A stretch of DNA of 50,090 nucleotides from Solirubrobacterales bacterium (GTDB lineage: Bacteria > Actinomycetota > Thermoleophilia > Solirubrobacterales > Solirubrobacteraceae). The position numbers and the translations under genes were made by a program. Within the stretch, counting starts at the first letter, position 1, and each line of letters starts with the position of its first letter. The stretch lies in assembly GCA_027306855.1 (NCBI GenBank), contig DAHUYZ010000009.1:267-50356 (forward strand). The letters are read 5' to 3'. Positions 16,733 through 26,396 of this stretch are shown piece after piece. The notes beneath the pieces are model-generated. The model had not been told where the DNA came from. It did no database searches and saw nothing but the letters and a program-made list of their open reading frames with translations.

Positions 16733-17982
16733 ACGCAACGGGCGTCTCCGAGTACCGTCGCCGGGAGGAGAGCATCACGCTTTCAGCCATGGGCAAGCCC
16801 CATCCGGATGGCTCTCACGACGAGCTGCTGACGCTCAACTTCGGCCCCCACCACCCGGCTACACATGGGGTGCTGCGCCTGCTCGTCAATCTCCAGGGCG
16901 AGGTAGTGCGCTCGATCAAGCCGATCATCGGCTACGTACACACCGGCATCGAGAAGACCGCCGAGGACAAGGCCTACTGGAAGGTCATCCCCGTCGTCGA
17001 GCGCATGGACTACGCCTCCTACTACTTCAACGCGACGGCCTACTGCTGTGCGGTGGAGACGCTTGCAGAGGTCGAGGTCCCCAAGCGCGCCCAGTACCTA
17101 CGCGTGATCCATCTCGAGCTCAACCGGATCGCCTCGCACCTGCTGTGGCTCGGGACGAGCGCCCTGGACCTCGGCGCGATCTCGATGTTCTGGTACTGCT
17201 TCCGCGAGCGCGAACAGATCCTCGACCTGTTCGAGATGTCATCGGGCCAGCGCATGCACACGCGCTACATCCAGGTCGGCGGCGTGATCGAGGACATTCC
17301 GCGCGGATTCGAGGAGAAGGTGCGTGCCTTCACGAGCGTGATGCCCGGGCGCGCCGATCAATACAACGCGCTCCTGCACAGCAACGAGATCGTGCTCGCG
17401 CGCCTGCGCGGAACGTGCGCGGTGGACGCAGATACGTTGCTGAGCCTCGGCGTCACCGGTCCGCTGCTGCGTGCCGCCGGCAACCCTTGGGATCTTCGCA
17501 AGGCCGATCCGTACAGCTCCTACGAGGACTTCCAATTCAAGATTCCCGTCGGTACCGTCGGCGACAACTACGACCGCTTCGCTGTGCGCGTCGCCGAAAT
17601 GTACGAGTCGGTCAAGATCATCGAGCAGGCGATCGAGGGTCTGCCCGAGGGCCCGCACATCACGACCGACCGCAAGGTCGCACTGCCCCCGCGCCACGAG
17701 CTCGCGACCTCGATGGAGGCGCTGATACATCACTTCAAGCTCGTCACCGAGGGCTTCAGGGTGCCTCCGGGAGAGGTCTACTTCCCGATCGAGAGCCCTC
17801 GCGGCGAGCTCGGCTGCTTCGTACGCTCCGATGGCTCATCGAAGCCGGCGCGCGTTCACATGCGCGATCCGTCGTTCGTGAACCTGCAGGCGCTGTCTGC
17901 GATGGCCGAGGGCTCCTATATCGCCGACCTGATCGCAACGCTCGCGATGCTCGACCCGATTCTCGGAGGTATCGACCGATGA
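16729..17982 (+). CDS. nuoD: NADH-quinone oxidoreductase subunit D
   Basis: 49-kDa-type subunit that forms much of the quinone pocket with NuoB; 417 residues. [13 protein letters not shown] contains the quinone-site His region, GYVHTGIEK and the C-terminal DPILGGIDR are also family hallmarks. The ATG overlaps the nuoC stop as ATGA. A short extra N-terminal stretch (about 30 residues) precedes the conserved core. Confidence 0.97.
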   Translation: MNATGVSEYRRREESITLSAMGKPHPDGSHDELLTLNFGPHHPATHGVLRLLVNLQGEVVRSIKPIIGYVHTGIEKTAEDKAYWKVIPVVERMDYASYYFNATAYCCAVETLAEVEVPKRAQYLRVIHLELNRIASHLLWLGTSALDLGAISMFWYCFREREQILDLFEMSSGQRMHTRYIQVGGVIEDIPRGFEEKVRAFTSVMPGRADQYNALLHSNEIVLARLRGTCAVDADTLLSLGVTGPLLRAAGNPWDLRKADPYSSYEDFQFKIPVGTVGDNYDRFAVRVAEMYESVKIIEQAIEGLPEGPHITTDRKVALPPRHELATSMEALIHHFKLVTEGFRVPPGEVYFPIESPRGELGCFVRSDGSSKPARVHMRDPSFVNLQALSAMAEGSYIADLIATLAMLDPILGGIDR

Positions 17983-18635
17983 GCGACCGCGTACACCAAC
18001 AGATACACGCGCGCGCGCGCGAAGAGAGCTTACTTAACGCGCGCGTGTGTGTGAGGACCCCCAAAACGAACGCCATCCCCCCGGAGGTCCCGCCCGAGCT
18101 GCGCGAGGAGATCGAGCGGCATATGGCGCTCTATCCGGACACCCGCTCCGCGGCGTTGCCTGCGCTCGCGGCCGCCCAGCGGTTGCATGGCTGGTGCTCG
18201 CCCGAAGCGATCGAGCAGGTCGCAACCGTCATGGGCCTCACCCCGGCCTACCTCGCGGCCGTCGCCAGCTTCTACGACATGCTCGAGACCGAGTCCATCG
18301 GCAGACACGACGTGTACGTGTGTACGAACATCTCCTGCTCTCTGCGCGGAGCCGATCGACTGTACGAGGCGGTGCGCGACGCTGCGGGTGATGACCCGGA
18401 CTTCAACGTGCGCCCATTCGAGTGCCTCGGCGCCTGCGACATCGCGCCGATGGCCTCCGTCGATGGAGTCTACGTCGGCCCGCTCACACCCGATGATGTT
18501 CCCCGGCTACTCGACGACATCCGTACAGGCCGGCCCGTTTTGGCAGATAAGCAGCTCGCGACGCGCCTTGTCGCCGATCCGAACGCAAACTCCCAAGCGT
18601 TCCCAGCCCATCCGATTGAGGAGAGCGCGCCGTGA
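17979..18635 (+). CDS. nuoE: NADH-quinone oxidoreductase subunit E
   Basis: 24-kDa-type subunit with the [2Fe-2S] cluster N1a; 218 residues. The cluster cysteines are in CTNISC and CLGAC. The core starts at about residue 35 (ELREEIERHMALYPD), so the first 34 residues are an Arg-rich extension encoded by unusual alternating CG/TG sequence. The ATG overlaps the nuoD stop as ATGA; a GTG at 18051 would remove most of that extension. About 40 C-terminal residues lie beyond the fold. Confidence 0.93.
   Translation: MSDRVHQQIHARAREESLLNARVCVRTPKTNAIPPEVPPELREEIERHMALYPDTRSAALPALAAAQRLHGWCSPEAIEQVATVMGLTPAYLAAVASFYDMLETESIGRHDVYVCTNISCSLRGADRLYEAVRDAAGDDPDFNVRPFECLGACDIAPMASVDGVYVGPLTPDDVPRLLDDIRTGRPVLADKQLATRLVADPNANSQAFPAHPIEESAP
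18005..18053. repeat. Alternating purine-pyrimidine inverted repeat inside the nuoE 5' end
   Basis: Two 17-base runs of strictly alternating purine/pyrimidine (18005-18021 and 18037-18053) can pair over at least 11 bases (ACACGCGCGCG with CGCGCGCGTGT). The span between them is AT-richer (AAGAGAGCTTACTTAA). The element could form an mRNA hairpin or left-handed DNA. Function is not known. Confidence 0.6.
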
Positions 18636-19909
18636 CCAAAGCGCTGCTGTTCAAGGACATCGACGAGCCAGGGCTGACCACTCTCGAGGTCTACAAGCGG
18701 CGCGGCGGATACGAGTCGCTGCGCAAGGCGCTAGCCATGACGCCCGAGCAGGTGCTGGTCGAGCTCGAAGCATCGGGTCTGCGCGGACGTGGCGGCGCCG
18801 GGTTTGCGATGGGCAAGAAGGTCTCCTTCCTGCCGAAGGGCGCGATCGACAAGTACCTCGTCTGCAACGCCGATGAGTCCGAGCCGGGCACGTTCAAGGA
18901 TCGCGAGCTGATGCAGAAGAGCCCTCACACGCTGATCGAGGGCATCATCATCGCCTCCTACGCCGCGGGAGCCAACCGTTCGTTCATCTACATCCGCGGC
19001 GAGTACTCCCGCCAGGCCGACATCCTCGACGTGGCACTCTCTGAAGCGCGCGAGGCGGGGCTCGTGGGCGAGGACATCCTCGGGTCCGGCCACTCGCTCT
19101 CGCTCATCGTCCATCGCGGCGCCGGCGCCTACATCTGCGGCGAGGAGACCGGCCTGCTCGACTCTTTGGAAGGCAAGCGTGGCAATCCGCGCCTGAAGCC
19201 CCCCTTCCCGGCCAACCAAGGCCTCTATCAGGGCCCGACCCTGATCAATAACGTCGAGACGCTTGCGACCGTCCCGACGATCATCGGTATGGGCGGGGCG
19301 GAGTACGCGAAGCTCGGCACCGAGACCTCCAAAGGCACGAAGCTCGTGTCCATCTCAGGCCACGTTCAGCGGCCCGGCAACTACGAGATCGAGCTGGGCA
19401 TTCCGGCACGCGAGATCATCTACGGGCTCGCGGGCGGCCCACCCGAAGGCAGGCAGGTCAAGTGCTGGTTCCCGGGCGGCTCCTCCTCTCCGGTGCTGCT
19501 CGCCGATGACCTCGACCTGCCGTACGACTTCGACTCGATGGCCAAGGCCGGCTCGATGCTCGGCTCCGGCGCAATCATCGTCGTCGATGACTCAACGCCG
19601 ATCATCGATGTGGCGCTGAAGGTCGCGCGCTTCTACCGCCACGAGTCCTGCGGCAAGTGCACCCCCTGCCGCGAGGGAACCAACTGGACCGTCAAGCTGC
19701 TCGAACGCATCGACCGCGGCGACGCCACGCCGATGGACATCGAGATCATCGCCTCCGAGTGCGAAAACATCATCGGCAACTGCCTGTGTGTGCTCGGCGA
19801 CGCGATGGCCATGCCGATCGGCTCGATGATCGTCAAGTTCCGCGAGGAGTTCGAAGCCCACCTGGAGGCTACGCGCGCGCGCAGTGACTTAGGGGCGATC
19901 CATGCCTAG
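18632..19909 (+). CDS. nuoF: NADH-quinone oxidoreductase subunit F
   Basis: Catalytic 51-kDa-type subunit that oxidises NADH with FMN and holds a [4Fe-4S] cluster; 425 residues. GLRGRGGAGFAMGKK is the NADH-binding loop, GAGAYICGEETGLLDSLEG the FMN region, and ESCGKCTPCREG with a later Cys in IGNCLC gives the N3 ligands. The start is GTG overlapping the nuoE stop as GTGA. Confidence 0.97.
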   Translation: MTKALLFKDIDEPGLTTLEVYKRRGGYESLRKALAMTPEQVLVELEASGLRGRGGAGFAMGKKVSFLPKGAIDKYLVCNADESEPGTFKDRELMQKSPHTLIEGIIIASYAAGANRSFIYIRGEYSRQADILDVALSEAREAGLVGEDILGSGHSLSLIVHRGAGAYICGEETGLLDSLEGKRGNPRLKPPFPANQGLYQGPTLINNVETLATVPTIIGMGGAEYAKLGTETSKGTKLVSISGHVQRPGNYEIELGIPAREIIYGLAGGPPEGRQVKCWFPGGSSSPVLLADDLDLPYDFDSMAKAGSMLGSGAIIVVDDSTPIIDVALKVARFYRHESCGKCTPCREGTNWTVKLLERIDRGDATPMDIEIIASECENIIGNCLCVLGDAMAMPIGSMIVKFREEFEAHLEATRARSDLGAIHA

Positions 19910-21800
19910 GCCGACCCCCAAGACGATCACCTTTACGATCGACGGCCGCGAGGTTCAGGCGCCTGAGAACTCGATGCTCGTCGACGCCGCCAAGCTCGGC
20001 GACGTCGAGATCCCAGTCTTCTGCTATGAGCCCAAGCTCGGCAACCCAGTCGGCGCGTGCCGCATGTGCCTCGTCGAAATCGAGGGCATCCCCAAGCTGC
20101 AGACCGGCTGCTCGACGCCGGTCAAGGATGGGATGGTCGTACACACCCAGTCTCCCCGTGTCAAACAGGCCCAGGAAGGCGTCGTCGAGTTCTTGCTGCT
20201 CAACCATCCGCTCGACTGCCCCGTCTGCGACAAGGGCGGTGAGTGCCCGCTGCAGGACATCTCCTTCGGCTGGGGCGCCGGCACCTCGCGCTTCGTCGAG
20301 GAAAAGCGCCACTTCGTAAAGCCGGTCGAGCTGTCCGACCACATTGCGATCGACCGCGAGCGCTGCATCATGTGCTACCGCTGCGTGCGCTACTCGCAGG
20401 AGATCTCCGAGGACTACGAACTCGTGATTCAGGAGCGCGGCGCGCACTCCTATATCGCCACGTTCGACGGTCGCCCCTACGACGCGCCGTTCAGCGGCAA
20501 CATCATCGAGCTGTGTCCCGTCGGGGCGCTCACCTCGCAGCCGTACCGGTTCAAAGCGCGTCCCTGGGACATAGAGGGCTCGGGCACGATCTGCACGCTG
20601 TGCCCGTCCCAGTGCAACGTCACGCTGTCGGTTCGCGACGAGCGCGTCATGCGGGTGCTCGCGCGCGAGCACCCCGATGTCGATGACGGTTGGCTGTGCG
20701 ACCGGGGCCGTTTCGCCTATCCGAAGCTCGAAGAAGATCGTGTCACCGAGCCGCTGCTGCGCGACGGCGGAGAGCTGCGTCCCGTCTCTTGGGAGCGCGC
20801 GCTCGACGAGGCAGCCTCGCGTTTGCGCCGTGCAGGCACTCGCACAGGCGCGTTGGCCGGTGGAGGCACAACCAACGAGGAGGGGCTAGCGCTTGCCCGT
20901 CTGATGCGCGATGCGCTCGGCTCGCCACACATCGACTCGCGTCCGGCCGGCAAGCTCCCGCTCGAGCTGCACCGTGCCCTGGCCGAGCCATCTCTGCAGG
21001 CGAAGGTTCCCGACCTCGAGTTCGCCCACGCCGTGCTCATCCTCGACTGCGACCCGATCGCCGACGCCCCGATCCTCGACCTGCGCCTGCGCAAGGGCGC
21101 TCGCCGCCACGGCGTGAAGATCGTACGCGCGGGCCGTGAGCAGTTGCTCGACGACGCGCAGCGTGCCGCCCTCCTGGAGCAGCTGCGCTCCGCCGGTCCC
21201 GCACAGGGCACATCGACTGACGCCGAGCAGGCGGCCCTCGAGGTGGTCGTCCTCTGGCACGAACGCCTCAGCGCCGGCTCCGACGGCGAGCGGGCGGTAC
21301 GTGCACTGCTCGACCTCGCCGCCACGCTCGGCCTCTCCCGCATCGACGGCGCCGGTCTCCTCGAAATCACGACCCATGCCAACGGTCGCGGTCTACGCGA
21401 AGCGGGAGCACTCCCCAACGCCGGTCCCGAGTTGAGCGACGTCGAGACGCAGGGGCTGGATGCGCCCGGTATTGCGCAGGCGCTGACCGATGGCGAGCTG
21501 ACCGCTCTGTACCTGCTCGACGTCGACCCAACCGAGTCCGACCGGGAGCGCTGGGTTGGAGCGATGGAGCGTGCCACCAGCGTGATCGCCCACGCGCCGT
21601 TCTTGACCGAGGCCCTGCGCGAGCATTCCGACGTGGTCTTCCCAGCCGAGGCCTACCCCGAAAAGGAAGGCACAGTTACGCACCCGGATGGTCGCCCCCA
21701 GCGTGTGCGCCGGGCCGTACGCCACCTCGGCGAGGTGCGCGACGAGCGCCAGGTTCTGGAGGAGCTGGCAGCCCGCGTCACAGCGGCGGTGCGGGCATGA
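19902..21800 (+). CDS. nuoG: NADH-quinone oxidoreductase subunit G, short form
   Basis: 75-kDa-type iron-sulfur subunit, 632 residues, shorter than the 800-900 of many actinobacterial and enterobacterial forms. Cluster ligands are visible in order: [2Fe-2S] CYEPK/GACRMC/GCSTP; His-Cys cluster HPLDCPVCDKGGEC; [4Fe-4S] CIMCYRC with CPVG; and a CTLCPSQC plus WLCDRG set matching the extra N7 cluster. The molybdopterin-oxidoreductase-like C-terminal part (after about residue 290) is reduced and weakly conserved. It overlaps nuoF by eight bases. Confidence 0.95.
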   Translation: MPRPTPKTITFTIDGREVQAPENSMLVDAAKLGDVEIPVFCYEPKLGNPVGACRMCLVEIEGIPKLQTGCSTPVKDGMVVHTQSPRVKQAQEGVVEFLLLNHPLDCPVCDKGGECPLQDISFGWGAGTSRFVEEKRHFVKPVELSDHIAIDRERCIMCYRCVRYSQEISEDYELVIQERGAHSYIATFDGRPYDAPFSGNIIELCPVGALTSQPYRFKARPWDIEGSGTICTLCPSQCNVTLSVRDERVMRVLAREHPDVDDGWLCDRGRFAYPKLEEDRVTEPLLRDGGELRPVSWERALDEAASRLRRAGTRTGALAGGGTTNEEGLALARLMRDALGSPHIDSRPAGKLPLELHRALAEPSLQAKVPDLEFAHAVLILDCDPIADAPILDLRLRKGARRHGVKIVRAGREQLLDDAQRAALLEQLRSAGPAQGTSTDAEQAALEVVVLWHERLSAGSDGERAVRALLDLAATLGLSRIDGAGLLEITTHANGRGLREAGALPNAGPELSDVETQGLDAPGIAQALTDGELTALYLLDVDPTESDRERWVGAMERATSVIAHAPFLTEALREHSDVVFPAEAYPEKEGTVTHPDGRPQRVRRAVRHLGEVRDERQVLEELAARVTAAVRA

Positions 21801-22819
21801 CCCTCTCAGTCGTGGGCTACTACGAGCCATGGTGGATCCAGATCATCAAGGCGATCGTGATCTTCGCCGTGGCGCTCGGGATCCTGCCGCTCGTGATCGT
21901 CTATGAGCGCAAGTTGATCGGGCGCTTTCAGAACCGTTATGGCCCCAACCGAGTCGGGCCGTTCGGGCTGCTGCAGCCGCTCGCCGAGATCATCAAGTTC
22001 GCCACGAAGGAGGCCTTCAGGCCGAGCACCTCGGTGGGCGTGCTGTTCAGGCTCGCCCCGGTCATCTCGATCCTGACGGCGGTGGCGGCCTTCGCGCTCG
22101 TGCCGTTCGGCGACGTCCAGCACATCTTTGGCACCCCCGTCGGGCTGTACGGCGTCGACGTCTCGATCGGCCCGCTCTACCTGTTCGCGTTCGGCGCCGT
22201 CGCCTTCTACGGGATCATGCTCGGCGGCTGGTCCTCAGGCTCGAAGTACTCGTTCCTCGGCGCCATGCGCGGAGCGGCGCAGCTGATCTCCTACGAGGTC
22301 TCCCAGGGACTCGCGCTCGTCGGAGTCATCTTCACGGCGGGCACGCTCTCACTCACGGGGATCGTCCACGCACAGGAAGGCATGTGGTACGTCGTACCCC
22401 AGTTCTTTGGCTTCCTCGTCTTCCTGATCGCCGGCTTCGCCGAGACCAACCGCGCGCCCTTCGACCTCGTCGAGGCCGACGCCGAGCTCGTCGGAGGCTA
22501 CTTCACGGAGTACGGCGGCACCGGCTGGATCGCCTACATGTTCGCCGAGTACCTGAACGTGCTGGTCGTCTCCGGCATCGTCACGACGGTCTTCCTCGGT
22601 GGCTGGCTGCTTCCGTTCGGCATCCACCCGCCCGGCTGGGTCGACCCGTTCGTCGTGCTCGCCAAGATGTTCCTGATCGTCACGTTCTTCATCTGGGTGC
22701 GCTCGACTCTCCCCCGCCTGCGCTACGACCAGCTGATGAGCTTCGGCTGGAAGATCCTCCTGCCGCTGGCGACCCTCAACGCGCTGGTCACAGCCGTGCT
22801 CGTGGTGGTGACGCACTGA
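21797..22819 (+). CDS. nuoH: NADH-quinone oxidoreductase subunit H
   Basis: Membrane subunit of the quinone tunnel and first proton half-channel; 340 residues and about eight helices. [36 protein letters not shown] and FTEYGG are the conserved cytoplasmic loops with the acidic residues of the family. The ATG overlaps nuoG as ATGA. Confidence 0.97.
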   Translation: MTLSVVGYYEPWWIQIIKAIVIFAVALGILPLVIVYERKLIGRFQNRYGPNRVGPFGLLQPLAEIIKFATKEAFRPSTSVGVLFRLAPVISILTAVAAFALVPFGDVQHIFGTPVGLYGVDVSIGPLYLFAFGAVAFYGIMLGGWSSGSKYSFLGAMRGAAQLISYEVSQGLALVGVIFTAGTLSLTGIVHAQEGMWYVVPQFFGFLVFLIAGFAETNRAPFDLVEADAELVGGYFTEYGGTGWIAYMFAEYLNVLVVSGIVTTVFLGGWLLPFGIHPPGWVDPFVVLAKMFLIVTFFIWVRSTLPRLRYDQLMSFGWKILLPLATLNALVTAVLVVVTH

Positions 22820-23367
22820 TGAGCTGGGATCCGGGACGGGACGTAATCGAGGTCATCCGAGCGCCTAAGCCGGGGCCCGCGCGGGCGACGTTCAGGGCGT
22901 TCGCCGAGACGCTGCGCGGGTTGAAGACCACGTTCGCGCGGATCATCGAAGGCCCGACCACAATCCAGTACCCCGAGGAGAAGACCCCCGTATATCCCCG
23001 CTTCAGGGGCCGCCACAAGCTGCACCGCTTCGAAGATTCGGACCCCGCTCACCCCGGGCTAGAGAAGTGCGTCGGCTGCTCGCTATGCGCGGCCGCCTGC
23101 CCGGCAGACTGCATTCGCGTCGTCTCCGCCGAGAACACGCCCGAGCACCGCGTGTCCGCCGGCGAGCGCTACGCCGAGGTGTACGAGATCAACCTGTCGC
23201 GCTGCATCTTCTGCGGCTACTGCGAGGTCGCCTGCCCATTCGACGCGATCACGATGGGTCACGACTACGAGATGTCCGCGTATGACCGCGACGACCTGAT
23301 CTTTACGAAGGAGATGCTGCTCGCCGAGCCTCTGGAGCGCACGCCGCTGCGCAGGGAAGGCGAGTAG
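22819..23367 (+). CDS. nuoI: NADH-quinone oxidoreductase subunit I
   Basis: TYKY-type ferredoxin subunit carrying clusters N6a and N6b; 182 residues. The two eight-Cys motifs are [15 protein letters not shown] and [15 protein letters not shown]. Start at TGATG overlap with nuoH. The first 40 residues form the amphipathic membrane-contact part. Confidence 0.97.
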   Translation: MSWDPGRDVIEVIRAPKPGPARATFRAFAETLRGLKTTFARIIEGPTTIQYPEEKTPVYPRFRGRHKLHRFEDSDPAHPGLEKCVGCSLCAAACPADCIRVVSAENTPEHRVSAGERYAEVYEINLSRCIFCGYCEVACPFDAITMGHDYEMSAYDRDDLIFTKEMLLAEPLERTPLRREGE

Positions 23368-23370
23368 CGG

Positions 23371-24084
23371 ATGAGCGCGATCCTGTTCTTCATCGCCGCG
23401 ATCGGCGTGATCGCGGGGGCGATCGGCGTCGTGACGTTGAGCAACCCGTTCTACGCCGTGCTGTCGCTCGTCGGCCACCTGCTGTCGCTCGCCGTGCTTT
23501 TCCTGCTGCTGCGCGCCGAATTCGTCGCCGCAGCCCAGGTGGTCGTGTACGCAGGCGCTGTGATGGTGCTGTACGTGTTCGTCGTCGCCTATGTCGGCGA
23601 TGAGCAGCAGTCGCTGCGCTCGACCCTCGCTCGGCGCTCGCGCTCCCGTGGTGCGGACGGGCGGCGTCCCACGGGCGTCCTATTCGCGGGAGCCCTGCTC
23701 GTCGAGCTTCTGATCGCGCTGCTCGGCAGCGGGCTGAAGGCCGTCGAAGGCAGCGGCGCGCCCTATGCGCCCGGATCGCGCACGTTCGGCACCCCCGCGT
23801 ACATCGGCAACCTGCTCCTCACCCGCTTCCTGCTCGTGTTCGAGGTGACCTCGCTGCTGCTGTTGATCGCGGCCGTCGGCGGCGTCGTGCTGGCGCGCAG
23901 GCGCGGCGGCCTGGACGAGAGCGTCGACATCGACTACGCGCCGCTTGCGATCCCCCGTCCGCTCGGGACGGGCACGATGGCCGAGGCCGTCGAGGGGCCA
24001 TCGCTCGCCTACGCGCACGCCGGCGTGGCCGAGGCCGGCAGCCCGACCGAGTCCGAGCACGATGGAAGCGGAGGCGGCTGGTGA
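23371..24084 (+). CDS. nuoJ: NADH-quinone oxidoreductase subunit J
   Basis: Membrane subunit with five helices, 237 residues. VVYAGAVMVLYVFVV is the TM3 segment that contains the pi-bulge in known structures. The last 50 residues after the final helix (from RRRGGLDES) are hydrophilic, as in several actinobacterial NuoJ. It starts four bases after nuoI. Confidence 0.95.
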   Translation: MSAILFFIAAIGVIAGAIGVVTLSNPFYAVLSLVGHLLSLAVLFLLLRAEFVAAAQVVVYAGAVMVLYVFVVAYVGDEQQSLRSTLARRSRSRGADGRRPTGVLFAGALLVELLIALLGSGLKAVEGSGAPYAPGSRTFGTPAYIGNLLLTRFLLVFEVTSLLLLIAAVGGVVLARRRGGLDESVDIDYAPLAIPRPLGTGTMAEAVEGPSLAYAHAGVAEAGSPTESEHDGSGGGW

Positions 24085-24380
24085 GTATCGCCTGGTACCT
24101 CTCGGTCTCCGCGATCATCTTCTGCATCGGCGCGGTCGGGGTTTTGATGCGGCCCAACCCGCTGGTGATCCTGCTCTGCCTGGAGCTGATGCTCAATGGC
24201 GCGAACCTCGCGCTGATCGCGTTCTCACGCATGTGGGGCAATGGCGACGGCCAGATCTTTGCGATCGTCGTCATGACCGTCGCCGCCTGCGAGGTGTGCA
24301 TTGGGCTCGGGATGATCGTCGCGATCCACCGCCGCCGCCTACCTATCGATGTAGACGAGCTCCGGGAGCTCCAAGGCTGA
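24081..24380 (+). CDS. nuoK: NADH-quinone oxidoreductase subunit K
   Basis: MrpC-like three-helix subunit, 99 residues, normal length. The two membrane glutamates needed for proton transfer are kept: CLELMLNGANL in TM2 and AACEVCIGLG in TM3. GTG start overlapping the nuoJ stop as GTGA. Confidence 0.97.
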   Translation: MSIAWYLSVSAIIFCIGAVGVLMRPNPLVILLCLELMLNGANLALIAFSRMWGNGDGQIFAIVVMTVAACEVCIGLGMIVAIHRRRLPIDVDELRELQG

Positions 24381-26389
24381 TGAGCACGACCACGTACGGC
24401 TGGCTCGTGCTGGCGTTCCCGCTGCTCGGCACGATCGCGATCGGCGCAGGCTTCAAGCGCCTGCCCGGCCGCAGCGCGGGCTGGATCGGCACGGGCACGA
24501 TCTTCCTCGCCTTCCTCGCGTCGCTCGGCGCGCTCATCTCGCTCCAGGGCCACGCCGCCGACCATCGTCAGCTGACCTCTTCGCTGTGGAGCTACGCGAG
24601 CACCGCCGGCATCGACGCGCAACTGTCGATCCTCGTCGACCCCCTGTCGGTGTTCATGATCCTCGTCGTCACCGGAGTATCGACGGCGATCCATCTCTAC
24701 TCGGTCTCCTACCTGGACTCTGATCGCGGCTTCGTGCGCTTCTTCGCCTACCTGAACTTCTTCGTCTTCTCGATGCTGCTGCTCGTGCTGGCTGGCAATT
24801 TCGTGCTGCTGATCGTCGGCTGGGCGTTCGTGACGCTGGCGTCCTACCTGCTGATCTCCTTCTGGTACCGGCGCACGACCGCCACCGCCGCGGGCATCAA
24901 GTCGTTCGTGATCAACGTCGTCGGCGACGTCGGCTTGGTGCTGGGCACGTTCTTCATCTTCAAGCACACCGACACGCTCGACTTCTTGAAGACGTTCAGC
25001 GCCGCCCCCCATGTGTTCACGAGCGGCGAAGGGGACCTCACAGCCGGCTGCATCCTGCTGCTGGTGGGCGCGTTCGCGAAGTCCGCGCAGATCCCGCTGC
25101 ACACCTGGCTTCCCGACGCGATGGAGGGCCCGACGCCGGTCAGCGCGCTGATCCACGCCGCCACGATGGTCACCGCGGGCGTGTACCTGATCGCACGCAT
25201 GCACCCCCTGTTCGAGCTGGCACCCGCTGCGCAGGACACGGGCGCCGTCGTCGGAGCGCTAACGCTGCTGATCGCGGCGACGATCGCGGTGACGCAGACG
25301 GACATCAAGCGCGTGATCGCCTACTCGACGATGTCCCAGATCGGCTACATGATCATGGGCGTCTCCGTCGGGGCATACGCGGCCGGCCTGTTCCACCTGA
25401 TGACGCACGCCTTCTTCAAGGCGCTGCTGTTCATGGCCGCCGGCTCGATCATCGGCGCGATGGCGGGTGAGCAGTCGCTCGACCGCATGAAAGGCTTCCG
25501 CCGGGCGATGCCGTTCACGTTCGCCTCGTTTTTGATCGGCGGCCTCGCGCTCTCGGGCATCCCGCCGTTCTCGGGCTTCTTCTCCAAGGACGAGATCCTG
25601 CTCGTGACCGGCGAGCTGGGCGGCTGGCACTGGGCGCTGTACGTGGTCGGCTATATCGGCGCGTTCCTGACCGCGATCTACACGTTCCGCATGATCTTCA
25701 GGGCCTTCTTTGGGGATCCGGTGGCGGAGGCCCGCGAGCTTGAAGCGGGGCACCTGCACCATGCCGAGCAGCCCACCAACCCGGCAACGGGCGAAGTCGA
25801 GGACACCGACGTCGGCTTTCCCGGACCGGCCCATGCGATCGCCGAGCGCGCGCTGCCGATGCGCGTGGCTATGGGCTTGCTCGCCCTCGGCGCCGTCGGC
25901 GCGGGTCTGATCCAGATCCCGAAGGTCGACTTCGTGATCGACGACTTCCTGCGGCCCACGTTCGCCGGCTCGGCGCTGTACGAACCGCATACGCGCAACG
26001 GGTTGCTCGTGTTCGGGCTGATCCTCGGCACGCTGCTGGGGCTCAGCGGGATCGCGATCGCCTGGCGTGTGTGGGTCGCGCGGCCCGGTATCGCCCCGGC
26101 GCTGCGCGAGCGCTTCGCGGGCGCGTACGGCCTGTTCGTCAACAAGTGGTACTTCGATGAGCTGATCGACGCGCTCGTCGTGCGGCCTGCCGCGGCGGTG
26201 GGACGCTTTGCGTCGAACACGTTCGAGCGCGCGTTCGTCGAGGGGACGCTCGTCGGCGGTACCACGCAGATCGTGCGTGCCGCCTCCGCGTCCGTGCGCG
26301 GCGCCCAGACGGGGTTGCTGCGCTACTACGCCGCCCTGCTCGTGCTGGGCGTGTCGGGACTCGGCCTCTACTTCCTGCTGCAGACGTGA
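24380..26389 (+). CDS. nuoL: NADH-quinone oxidoreductase subunit L (TM5 Glu replaced by Ala)
   Basis: Distal antiporter-like proton-pumping subunit with the long lateral helix; 669 residues. The TM7-8 region is canonical (FAKSAQIPLHTWLPDAMEG, then PVSALIHAATMVTAGVYL) with the key Lys, and HLMTHAFFKALLFMAAG is normal. In TM5 the usual GWEGVGLCSYLLIGFW reads GWAFVTLASYLLISFW, so the conserved Glu is Ala149 (codon 24824-24826). A His-containing insert (AGHLHHAEQPTNPATGE) lies before the lateral helix. TGATG overlap with nuoK. Confidence 0.96.
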   Translation: MSTTTYGWLVLAFPLLGTIAIGAGFKRLPGRSAGWIGTGTIFLAFLASLGALISLQGHAADHRQLTSSLWSYASTAGIDAQLSILVDPLSVFMILVVTGVSTAIHLYSVSYLDSDRGFVRFFAYLNFFVFSMLLLVLAGNFVLLIVGWAFVTLASYLLISFWYRRTTATAAGIKSFVINVVGDVGLVLGTFFIFKHTDTLDFLKTFSAAPHVFTSGEGDLTAGCILLLVGAFAKSAQIPLHTWLPDAMEGPTPVSALIHAATMVTAGVYLIARMHPLFELAPAAQDTGAVVGALTLLIAATIAVTQTDIKRVIAYSTMSQIGYMIMGVSVGAYAAGLFHLMTHAFFKALLFMAAGSIIGAMAGEQSLDRMKGFRRAMPFTFASFLIGGLALSGIPPFSGFFSKDEILLVTGELGGWHWALYVVGYIGAFLTAIYTFRMIFRAFFGDPVAEARELEAGHLHHAEQPTNPATGEVEDTDVGFPGPAHAIAERALPMRVAMGLLALGAVGAGLIQIPKVDFVIDDFLRPTFAGSALYEPHTRNGLLVFGLILGTLLGLSGIAIAWRVWVARPGIAPALRERFAGAYGLFVNKWYFDELIDALVVRPAAAVGRFASNTFERAFVEGTLVGGTTQIVRAASASVRGAQTGLLRYYAALLVLGVSGLGLYFLLQT

Positions 26390-26396
26390 CGATCTG

